From positions 1 to 7,209 of the forward strand of contig WLDA01000046.1 in assembly GCA_009705025.1 (NCBI GenBank): a stretch of DNA of 7,209 bases. The letters run 5' to 3'. The DNA comes from Actinomycetota bacterium. GTDB lineage: Bacteria; Actinomycetota; Actinomycetes; Nanopelagicales; Nanopelagicaceae. Below, one piece after another: positions 1 to 5,912 of this stretch. Every line of letters starts with the position of its first letter. Positions within the stretch are counted from its first letter, which is position 1. Under the pieces are notes generated by a model, which saw only the letters and a program-made list of their open reading frames with translations, was not told where the DNA came from and did no database searches. A program made the translations under genes and the position numbers.

Positions 1-1200
1 CTTCGAATCGATACAGATCAAGCAGGCTTATCTGGCCACTCCCTTGTCTTCACCATTGGCCGTGGCAACGATGTGCAGATCGCGGCAATCAAAATGCTCG
101 TTGAGCGCTTTGCTGGCATGGATATAGATGATGCTTTCAAAAATATTGGCAAAATAACTCGCGAATTATCAAGTGATAGCCAGATCCGTTGGCTCGGACC
201 AGATACTGGCGTATTCCATATGGGAATCGGCGCCGTGCTCAATGCACTGTGGGATCTCTTTGCTAAGGCTCGCAACGTTCCATTGTGGAAACTACTTGCA
301 GATATGAGTCCTGAGGAAATTGTTGCTGCTATTGATTTTAGATATATCAGTGATGCAATTACACCGGCAGAAGCACTTGCTATCTTGAAAAAGAGCGAAG
401 GTGCTAAAGCTGAGAATGAAAAGATTTTGCGCGCTAAGGGTTTGCCTGCATATACAACCACTCCAGGCTGGCTTGGATATAGCGATGAGAAAATGCTCGA
501 CCTTACAAAGCAAGCAATGGCTGATGGTTTTACTCTCATTAAATATAAGTGTGGAAAATCTAAGGAAGATGACCGCCGCCGCCTAACAAAGGTGCGCGAA
601 TTAGTAGGCCCAGATTTCTCCATTGCAATTGATGCCAATCAAGTCTGGGATGTAGATACAGCTATTGATTGGGTCAACTCCCTCGCAGAATTCAAACTTC
701 GTTGGATCGAAGAACCAACTCATCCAGAAGATGTACTTGGCCACGCCCGAATTGCGCGCGAAGTTGCCCCTACCCCTGTTGCAACAGGTGAGATGGCAAG
801 TAATCGAATGATCTTCAAGCAACTGCTTCAATCAAATGCAATCTCTGTGATGCAAATAGATGCAACACGTGTTGCCGGAGTCAACGAAAACCTTGCAAAT
901 ATTTTGATGGCAGCAAAGTTTGGTATTCCAGTATGTCCTCATGCTGGTGGAGTTGGCCTCTGCGAAATGGTTCAGCACATGGCCATGTTTGATGCCGTTG
1001 CAGTAACGGGCCATCATTCAAAGCGCATTGTTGAGTATGTCGATCACTTGCACAATCACTTCGTTGTTCCTACAAATGTTGTCAATGGTTATTACATTGC
1101 TCCAACAGAGCCTGGTGCTGGAGCAGAGATGTTTCAAGCGAGTATTGATGAATACCTATTCCCTACTGGTACTTACTGGAAGAGCGCGGTGAAAAAATGA
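1..1200 (+). CDS. fucD: L-fuconate dehydratase, enolase superfamily (5' end cut by the window)
   Basis: Converts L-fuconate to 2-keto-3-deoxy-L-fuconate by removing water (EC 4.2.1.68), a cytosolic Mg-dependent step of non-phosphorylating L-fucose breakdown. The frame is open from base 1 (reads LRIDTDQAGLSG, then FTIGRGND), so the gene begins upstream; the GTG at 73 is an internal valine. Numbering from base 1, the visible catalytic set is K181-x-K183, metal ligands D211, E237 and E264, and the dyad D287/H314 (in PHAGG). Each residue sits exactly 37 positions before the residue I recall for Xanthomonas campestris FucD (K220, D248, E274, E301, D324, H351). About 37 N-terminal residues are therefore missing, and full length would be near 436 aa, close to the known ~440 aa. 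It overlaps the next gene by ATGA. The family call is very secure. Substrate is strongly supported but inferred from motif match and the adjacent dehydrogenase. Confidence 0.93.
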   Translation, partial: LRIDTDQAGLSGHSLVFTIGRGNDVQIAAIKMLVERFAGMDIDDAFKNIGKITRELSSDSQIRWLGPDTGVFHMGIGAVLNALWDLFAKARNVPLWKLLADMSPEEIVAAIDFRYISDAITPAEALAILKKSEGAKAENEKILRAKGLPAYTTTPGWLGYSDEKMLDLTKQAMADGFTLIKYKCGKSKEDDRRRLTKVRELVGPDFSIAIDANQVWDVDTAIDWVNSLAEFKLRWIEEPTHPEDVLGHARIAREVAPTPVATGEMASNRMIFKQLLQSNAISVMQIDATRVAGVNENLANILMAAKFGIPVCPHAGGVGLCEMVQHMAMFDAVAVTGHHSKRIVEYVDHLHNHFVVPTNVVNGYYIAPTEPGAGAEMFQASIDEYLFPTGTYWKSAVKK

Positions 1201-1946
1201 GCGAAGATTTCAAGGGACTCAATGCAGTTGTTACAGGTGCGGGATCTGGAATTGGGCTAGCAGTTGCAGCAATGCTCAAAGCACAAGGTGCCCATGTTTT
1301 TGGCTTAGATCTAAATGAAGGCTCCATGTCATCAGTTGCGACATTTGTAAAATGCGATGTTGGAAATGATGAGGGCGTTACTGCAGCGTTCAAAGAGATT
1401 GCAGAAAAAGTTCAAGTAATTGACATAGTTATCAATAATGCAGGAATCGGTGCAATTGGTACCGTTGCAGATTCAACAAGTGAGGAATGGCTGAAAGTTC
1501 TCAATATCAACGTAGTTGGAATCAGCAGAATTACTTCGGCTGCACTTCCATTTTTGCGTAAAAGTAAGTCTGCTGCGATTGTAAATACCTGCTCTATTGC
1601 AGCAACTGCGGGTCTTCCGCTTCGCGCTGTTTATAGTGCAAGTAAAGGCGCAGTCCTATCACTCACACTTGCAATGGCTGCTGACTTTGTAAAAGAGGGA
1701 ATTAGAGTCAACTGCGTAAACCCTGGCACCGCCGATACTCCATGGGTTGGCCGACTTCTTGCACAAGCTACAGATCCAGTGGCACAACGCGCAGCACTTG
1801 AAGCGCGCCAGCCAATGGGTCGACTTGTATCTGCTGATGAAGTTGCACGTGCAATTCTTTTCCTTGCTAATCCACTTCAAGCATCAACAACTGGAACTTC
1901 ATTAGCTGTTGATGGCGGAATGCAAGGCTTGCGTTTACCAAAGTAA
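1197..1946 (+). CDS. SDR-family dehydrogenase, probable 2-keto-3-deoxy-L-fuconate 4-dehydrogenase
   Basis: A 249-aa classical short-chain dehydrogenase/reductase. Visible are the cofactor motif TGAGSGIG (13-20), an acidic D38 at the end of the second strand (which favours NAD over NADP), D54 in CDV, NNAG (80-83), and the catalytic tetrad N105, S133, Y146, K150. The C-terminal segment LAVDGG is typical of the family. The start ATG overlaps the stop of the fuconate dehydratase gene (ATGA), with a weak GGTGA ribosome site at 1188-1192, so translation is probably coupled. In the Xanthomonas-type L-fucose pathway an SDR oxidises the C4 hydroxyl of 2-keto-3-deoxy-L-fuconate to the 2,4-diketo acid, which a FAH-fold hydrolase then splits into pyruvate and L-lactate. 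The SDR assignment is certain. The substrate rests on the coupling to fucD; an L-fucose or other sugar dehydrogenase is the main alternative. Confidence 0.85.
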   Translation: MSEDFKGLNAVVTGAGSGIGLAVAAMLKAQGAHVFGLDLNEGSMSSVATFVKCDVGNDEGVTAAFKEIAEKVQVIDIVINNAGIGAIGTVADSTSEEWLKVLNINVVGISRITSAALPFLRKSKSAAIVNTCSIAATAGLPLRAVYSASKGAVLSLTLAMAADFVKEGIRVNCVNPGTADTPWVGRLLAQATDPVAQRAALEARQPMGRLVSADEVARAILFLANPLQASTTGTSLAVDGGMQGLRLPK

Positions 1947-1962
1947 TTCCCCTAACTAATTC

Positions 1963-1970
1963 GAGAGAAG
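1963..1970 (+). promoter_or_regulatory. Ribosome binding site of the GntR gene
   Basis: GAGAGAAG ends 3 bases before the ATG at 1974. This purine-rich tract in the 27-bp gap after the SDR gene supports that ATG as the start. The gap is too short for a convincing separate promoter, and I see none in it. Confidence 0.5.
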
Positions 1971-1973
1971 CTA

Positions 1974-2735
1974 ATGCCACGCAAAGTTCAACCTGTTGCT
2001 ACAGGTCCAAGGCGCTCTGTTCTCTCTGATGAAACGTACGACATGGTCAAAGCAATGATTCTTACTCATGAAATTGCACCGGGTGCAAAAGTAAACATTG
2101 ATGCACTCGCGTTGAAATTAGGTGTCTCTCAAACTCCTATTCGCGAAGCGCTAGCGCGTTTAGAATCTGATGGCCTGATTGCAAAAGAAGCACTCAAAGG
2201 ATATTCGACAACTAATTTACTCACTGTAAAACAATTCAATGATCTCTTTCAATTTCGCTTACTAATTGAGCCTTGGGCTGCAGAGCAATCAGCACACAAA
2301 ATTGATGCCGTCGGAATTGCAGCCCTGAAGGCAGAGATGCAAAGCGCGAAGACCGCCCTCAAACTCAGCGAGAGTGAACAAGTACAGGCATTTATCGAAC
2401 ATGATGCGCGCTTTCACTCTCTCATTACTCGTATCTCTGGAAATGAATCAGTCACTGAAGCATTTGAGCGAACACACTGCCACTTGCACTTATTTCGACT
2501 TTTCCTTGCTGCGCAAAGTCACCTCATTGATGATAAGCCTAAGGATAAATTCGTTGAAGATCTTTTCTATCGTTACTACCAAACTGGCTCTGGTCAACTC
2601 ACAATCAAAGAACATGAGGCAATTAGTAGCGCAATATGTACAGGTGATGACAAGGGAGCAAAGACAGCAATGCAAAAACATATTCAATCTTCACTAGACC
2701 GATTCTCTCCAGCAGCAAAGGTGCTAAATAAATGA
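1974..2735 (+). CDS. GntR-family transcriptional regulator, FadR/FCD subfamily
   Basis: A 253-aa DNA-binding regulator, probably the local repressor of this sugar-acid operon. Residues ~18-82 form the winged helix-turn-helix, with the typical GVSQTPIREALARLESDGLI core (50-69). Residues ~88-245 form the all-helical FCD effector domain. Its likely metal/ligand-binding residues are visible: D144 and H148 (HDARFH), H214 (KEHEAI) and H236 (MQKHI). FCD regulators commonly bind carboxylate or sugar-acid effectors, often through the bound metal, so the inducer here may be L-fuconate, a keto-deoxy product, or the substrate of the neighbouring dehydratase. It lies between the SDR gene (27 bp upstream) and the second dehydratase, with which it shares an ATGA overlap. 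No FCD-type operator could be identified in the window; its target promoter is probably upstream of base 1. Family certain, effector unknown. Confidence 0.93.
   Translation: MPRKVQPVATGPRRSVLSDETYDMVKAMILTHEIAPGAKVNIDALALKLGVSQTPIREALARLESDGLIAKEALKGYSTTNLLTVKQFNDLFQFRLLIEPWAAEQSAHKIDAVGIAALKAEMQSAKTALKLSESEQVQAFIEHDARFHSLITRISGNESVTEAFERTHCHLHLFRLFLAAQSHLIDDKPKDKFVEDLFYRYYQTGSGQLTIKEHEAISSAICTGDDKGAKTAMQKHIQSSLDRFSPAAKVLNK
2718..2723 (+). promoter_or_regulatory. Ribosome binding site inside the GntR gene for the downstream dehydratase
   Basis: AAGGTG lies 8 bases before the ATG at 2732, within the last codons of the GntR gene. With the ATGA overlap it supports start at 2732 and coupled translation. 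Confidence 0.5.
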
Positions 2736-3847
2736 GCGTAATAACAGATATCGAAATCCGTGCATGCCGAGGCGGCGATGCACTCAACACACTCGATGCA
2801 GTCAGTGCCGTACAACTACCTGGTGGTTCGCGTCCTGATTTCACCGTAATCACTCTGACAACATCTGATGGAGTCAAAGGAACTTCATTTGGTTTTGGAG
2901 CACTCGATGCAAAAGCTGCTGCTGCCACAATGTCTCAAGTAAAGCCATTCTTTATTGGTCGCAGTCCACATGATGCTGCAAAGAATATGAAGGATTTCGA
3001 ACTCTTTGATCGCCGATGGAATCACGTTCCGATTTATTCATACGCGCCATTTGATAACGCATGTTGGGACATTGTAGGAAAGATGGCTCACCAACCTGTT
3101 TATAAATTACTCGGCGCTGCTCGTGAAAAAGTTCCTCTTTACGTCTCTTCAATGTTTTTACCTGGTCCTGAAGATTATGCAAAACAAGCCCTTGAAGTTA
3201 AAGCAAAGGGTTATCGAGGCTACAAACTTCACCCACCAGGAGGCTTGGATTTAGATATTGCTTGCTATCGCGCAGTGCGCGAAGCAGTTGGTGATGATTT
3301 CACTTTGATGGCCGATCCCGTGATTATGGCTTCGTATGAAGATGCATTGAAGGCCGGACGCGAACTTGAGCGTCTTGGTTACAAATGGCTTGAAGAGCCA
3401 CTACTCGATGTCAATCTCAACGGGCTCAAAAAACTGCGAGAAAAATTAGATATTCCAATCTGTGGCACTGAAGTCATCGCTGGTAATCATTACAGCGTCG
3501 CTCACTGCATCACCGAAGGTATCGTCGATATCGTGCGCACAGATGTTTCATGGCGCGGAGGAATTACCGCCGTTATGAAGACAGCACACTTAGCTGAGGC
3601 TCATGGTGTTCAGTGCGAACTTCACACCACTATTTATCATGGCCTAGAGCAAGTTCAGCTGCATCCATCACTTGCTATGGTCAACTGCGAATTCTTTGAA
3701 ACTCTATATCCATTTGATGACTTTGAATTTGGCACTAAAAGCAAACTCAATATTGTTGATGGATATGTGATGGCACCCGTTGGTGAAGGTCTCTGCATTG
3801 AATATGACTGGGACTTCATCGACAAGCACACTGTCGAAATTCTCTAA
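2732..3847 (+). CDS. Mandelate racemase/muconate lactonizing enzyme family protein, probable acid-sugar dehydratase of unknown substrate
   Basis: A 371-aa enolase-superfamily enzyme: N-terminal capping domain (~1-130), then a TIM-barrel domain. Visible catalytic residues are K165-x-H167 on the second barrel strand, metal ligands D195 (ADP), E221 (WLEEP) and E247 (GTEV), and the D271/H298 general acid-base dyad. E320 is at the place of a further conserved Glu. The spacing nearly duplicates mandelate racemase (K164/K166, D195, E221, E247, D270, H297, E317), so the MR subgroup is clear, but the second Lys of K-x-K is His. In this subgroup such enzymes mostly dehydrate aldonic or aldaric acids to keto-deoxy acids. 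It is not a close copy of the fuconate dehydratase at the start of the window. Location at the end of the operon, coupled to the GntR gene, suggests a related sugar acid (for example another deoxy-aldonate, pentonate or hexarate). The family is secure; substrate cannot be read from sequence. Confidence 0.9.
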   Translation: MSVITDIEIRACRGGDALNTLDAVSAVQLPGGSRPDFTVITLTTSDGVKGTSFGFGALDAKAAAATMSQVKPFFIGRSPHDAAKNMKDFELFDRRWNHVPIYSYAPFDNACWDIVGKMAHQPVYKLLGAAREKVPLYVSSMFLPGPEDYAKQALEVKAKGYRGYKLHPPGGLDLDIACYRAVREAVGDDFTLMADPVIMASYEDALKAGRELERLGYKWLEEPLLDVNLNGLKKLREKLDIPICGTEVIAGNHYSVAHCITEGIVDIVRTDVSWRGGITAVMKTAHLAEAHGVQCELHTTIYHGLEQVQLHPSLAMVNCEFFETLYPFDDFEFGTKSKLNIVDGYVMAPVGEGLCIEYDWDFIDKHTVEIL

Positions 3848-3850
3848 GTT

Positions 3851-4747
3851 TTAGCGAGCAGGTCCGGCAACACAATTGATGAGCGGGCTTCCTTCTGTAA
3901 ATCTTTTGAGTTGAGATTCAACAAGAGCTCTTCCTCGTGGTTCAAATGCTGTTGTATCTCCGCCAACGTGTGGAGAGACAACAACATTTGGCGCACTCCA
4001 CAGTGCATGGCCATCAGGTAGTGGTTCAGGATCTGTTACATCTAAGCCCGCAGTGATTCGGCCAGTATGTAATTCTTTGACCAGCGCATCTGTATCGACT
4101 ACTGCCCCGCGTGCAACATTGATTAGCGTTGCTCCATCTTTCATAGAAGATAATCGCTTTGAATTCATAAGATGACGAGTCTGATCAGTGAGTGGCACTA
4201 TCAAAATGATGACATCCAGTGTTGGCAAAAGTGAATCAAATTCGCTCATCTTCTTTGAACCATTTGCCCCAGAGCGCGTAAATGGAATGACTTCAACACT
4301 AAAATTAGAGAGTTGTTTAGCAATTAGAGCACCGATATTTCCATAGCCAACTATTCCGACCCTTGAGTCAGCAAGTGCTGTATTGCGAGTATGAACCCAT
4401 TTACCTTTTTCCTTATTCGATGCAAAGGCTGCAAATCCTCGACGTGCGGCAATTGTTAGTCCCACTGCAAGTTCAGCGGTAGAAGCATCGTGAACACCGG
4501 AGGCATTGCACAGAGTCACACCTTCTGGGAGAACTTGTAACACATCGTCATATCCAGCATTAGGCGATTGCACTACCTGCAAATTTTTCATCAATGGAAT
4601 CTGCTCAATGGCAGCTTTACCACCCATATAAAGAGGTACATAAAAAGTTACTTTTTCTAGTTGGTCAGGTGTTGGGTGGACTCCATTTGTGGGCAGGTGT
4701 TCTAATCCGGCAGGAATTGCTAAATCACTCCACTGCGTCCAGATCAT
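3851..4747 (-). CDS. D-isomer-specific 2-hydroxyacid dehydrogenase, possible hydroxypyruvate/glyoxylate reductase
   Basis: A 298-aa cytosolic NAD(P)-dependent dehydrogenase that interconverts a 2-keto acid and its D-2-hydroxy acid. Visible are the Rossmann motif G134-x-G136-x-x-G139 (VGIVGYGNIG) and the catalytic triad R213 (NVARGAVVD), E241 (DPEPLP) and H260 (SPHVGG). After the second nucleotide-binding strand comes TRSG (157-160); Arg-Ser there instead of an acidic residue suggests NADPH preference, as in GhrA-type reductases. It is slightly shorter than the common 310-330 aa, but all core motifs are present. The ATG at 4747 is the only usable start: the 13 codons back to the upstream in-frame TAA contain no ATG, GTG or TTG. 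It follows the glycerate kinase gene by 39 bp on the same strand, which favours hydroxypyruvate or glyoxylate as substrate. Phosphoglycerate dehydrogenase-like paralogs of other specificity remain possible. Confidence 0.88.
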   Translation of the reverse strand: MIWTQWSDLAIPAGLEHLPTNGVHPTPDQLEKVTFYVPLYMGGKAAIEQIPLMKNLQVVQSPNAGYDDVLQVLPEGVTLCNASGVHDASTAELAVGLTIAARRGFAAFASNKEKGKWVHTRNTALADSRVGIVGYGNIGALIAKQLSNFSVEVIPFTRSGANGSKKMSEFDSLLPTLDVIILIVPLTDQTRHLMNSKRLSSMKDGATLINVARGAVVDTDALVKELHTGRITAGLDVTDPEPLPDGHALWSAPNVVVSPHVGGDTTAFEPRGRALVESQLKRFTEGSPLINCVAGPAR

Positions 4748-4786
4748 CTCTTCACCATCTCTGTATCGTAATGCACACTTGAATAA

Positions 4787-5848
4787 TTAGATTGAAAAGA
4801 GAGCGGCTAATTTCGCTCCAGCTTTTTCTAAGTAGATATCGGGGTGAGATATTGCTTCTTCACTACTGACTAACTCATTGAGAGTTACACCATTTGAACC
4901 ATCAGGAAACTCAACTTTTCTAGCACCAACGCAATAAGCAATATCGACTGAATTCAACTGTGCTAATTGACGAATATATCCAACGCCTTTTCCAACAAAA
5001 CTTTGTTCATCTAATCGACCTTCACCTGTAATTACTAAATCTGCACCAGCGATTGCTTCGCGCAATGAAACGATTCTCGCTATCGCCTCTGCCCCACTTT
5101 CATATGTAGCGCCCCACAATGCGCGAAGACCAAAAGATGTACCACCTGCTGCCCCACTGCCAGCGCTATCTGCGCGGCCAACAACTGAAAGAAGATGAGA
5201 TAAACCTTTTTCAAGTTCAGTTATTTGCTGTGGTGTTGCACCCTTTTGTGGCGCATACGTTGCTGCTGCGCCATGTGCGCCAAGGAGCGGAGACTGAACA
5301 TCGACGAATGCAACAACGCCTTTTTCTGGAGGCTTTATTGCATTTGATGAATCGATAGATGCAAGATGTAAAAGTTCTCCTCCACCTTTATCAATCTCAT
5401 TTCCATCTCTATCTAAGAATCGATAACCCAGTGCCATGAGTGCGCCAATTCCGCCGTCGGTACTTGCAGATCCACCAAGGGCTACAAATATTTTGCTAAC
5501 ACGAGAATCTTGCGCAGCGTCTGCAAGCAGAATTCCCAATTCATAGGTGTGTGCATTCATGGGATCAAGACTGGCAAGCAAAGTTATTCCACTCACCTGT
5601 GCCAGCTCTACAACTGCAATTCCTTCAGGTAAATAAAGCCAATATCCGTTACCTGCTTGTACGCGAATTGAATCAGGACGCGATTTTTCTATTGCTTCCA
5701 AACTTCCTTCGCCGCCATCGGCAAAAGGAATTTCGATAACTTCATCCGATGGGCGAATCGATAACCATCCTTGTGCAATCGCATGTGCGGCATCACTACT
5801 CGATATCGAACCCTTGAATGAGTCAGGTGCGATAACGATGCGGGCCAT
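4787..5848 (-). CDS. glxK: Glycerate kinase (GlxK/GarK family)
   Basis: Phosphorylates D-glycerate with ATP; E. coli members of this family give 2-phosphoglycerate, which enters glycolysis. The protein is 353 aa, a little below the usual 370-385. Family signatures run in order: APDSFKGS (7-14, K12), ADGGEGS (43-49), GGSASTDGG (125-133), DVQSPLLGAHGAA (183-195), GAAGGTSFGL (232-241) and TGEGRLDEQS (274-283). No signal peptide or membrane segment is seen. Start ATG at 5848 is preceded by AGAGGA about 6 bases away, a good ribosome site. It is the first gene of a probable two-gene operon with the 2-hydroxyacid dehydrogenase, a pairing that makes glycerate and then phosphorylates it. Glycerate may come from hydroxypyruvate, glyoxylate via tartronate semialdehyde, or aldarate breakdown. 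It is divergent from the dioxygenase-family gene, and the palindrome between them may affect both. Confidence 0.95.
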   Translation of the reverse strand: MARIVIAPDSFKGSISSSDAAHAIAQGWLSIRPSDEVIEIPFADGGEGSLEAIEKSRPDSIRVQAGNGYWLYLPEGIAVVELAQVSGITLLASLDPMNAHTYELGILLADAAQDSRVSKIFVALGGSASTDGGIGALMALGYRFLDRDGNEIDKGGGELLHLASIDSSNAIKPPEKGVVAFVDVQSPLLGAHGAAATYAPQKGATPQQITELEKGLSHLLSVVGRADSAGSGAAGGTSFGLRALWGATYESGAEAIARIVSLREAIAGADLVITGEGRLDEQSFVGKGVGYIRQLAQLNSVDIAYCVGARKVEFPDGSNGVTLNELVSSEEAISHPDIYLEKAGAKLAALFSI

Positions 5849-5853
5849 GTCTT

Positions 5854-5859
5854 ATCCTC
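5854..5859 (-). promoter_or_regulatory. Ribosome binding site of glycerate kinase
   Basis: On the minus strand AGAGGA lies shortly before the ATG at 5848 and supports this start. The gene opposite, by contrast, has no such site. Confidence 0.5.
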
Positions 5860-5872
5860 TCATGCATCTAAT

Positions 5873-5892
5873 GTAGTTGAAATTTCAACTAC
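5873..5892. promoter_or_regulatory. Perfect 20-bp palindromic operator
   Basis: GTAGTTGAAA is followed directly by its exact reverse complement TTTCAACTAC, with no mismatch and no spacer. It lies in the 64-bp divergent intergenic region, 24 bp from the glycerate kinase start and 20 bp from the dioxygenase-family start. It covers the whole proposed -35 box of the + strand promoter, so a bound dimer should block RNA polymerase. Size and TTGAAA/TTTCAA symmetry resemble sites of MarR-type regulators, which often control redox- or aromatic-related genes; no such regulator is encoded in the window. On the minus strand a weak TACATT (5870-5875) overlaps its edge and could serve glxK, but no good -35 accompanies it. 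Confidence 0.65.
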
Positions 5893-5906
5893 TTCTACGC
5901 TATGCT
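5877..5906 (+). promoter_or_regulatory. Sigma70-type promoter giving a leaderless mRNA
   Basis: TTGAAA (5877-5882, 5 of 6 to TTGACA) and TATGCT (5901-5906, 4 of 6 to TATAAT) are 18 bp apart. Transcription would begin about 6-8 bases after the -10, around 5912-5914, which is the ATG at 5913. No ribosome site precedes that ATG. Leaderless transcripts are common in Actinobacteria, so the two observations agree. The start point is inferred, not measured. Confidence 0.55.
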
Positions 5907-5912
5907 CAATCA

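Noticed and set aside
18..638. 206-codon open frame on the minus strand
   Set aside because: It lies opposite the fuconate dehydratase gene, has a Ser/Ala-rich translation without recognisable domain, and the + strand gene is unequivocal.
73..1200. GTG at 73 as the start of the fuconate dehydratase gene
   Set aside because: The frame is open to base 1 and the upstream residues (TDQAGLSG, FTIGRGND) are conserved family sequence, so the gene is cut by the window edge.
1947..1973. A separate promoter or operator for the GntR gene in the gap after the SDR gene
   Set aside because: Only 27 bp, with no paired -35/-10 boxes and no clear inverted repeat; co-transcription is the simpler reading.
2623..2928. 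101-codon minus-strand frame across the GntR/dehydratase junction
   Set aside because: It spans the ends of two firmly identified + strand genes and shows no recognisable motif or ribosome site.
5877..5912. TTG at 5877 as the start of the dioxygenase-family gene
   Set aside because: It sits inside the palindrome and -35 box, lacks a ribosome site, and the extra 12 residues precede the normal family N-terminus.
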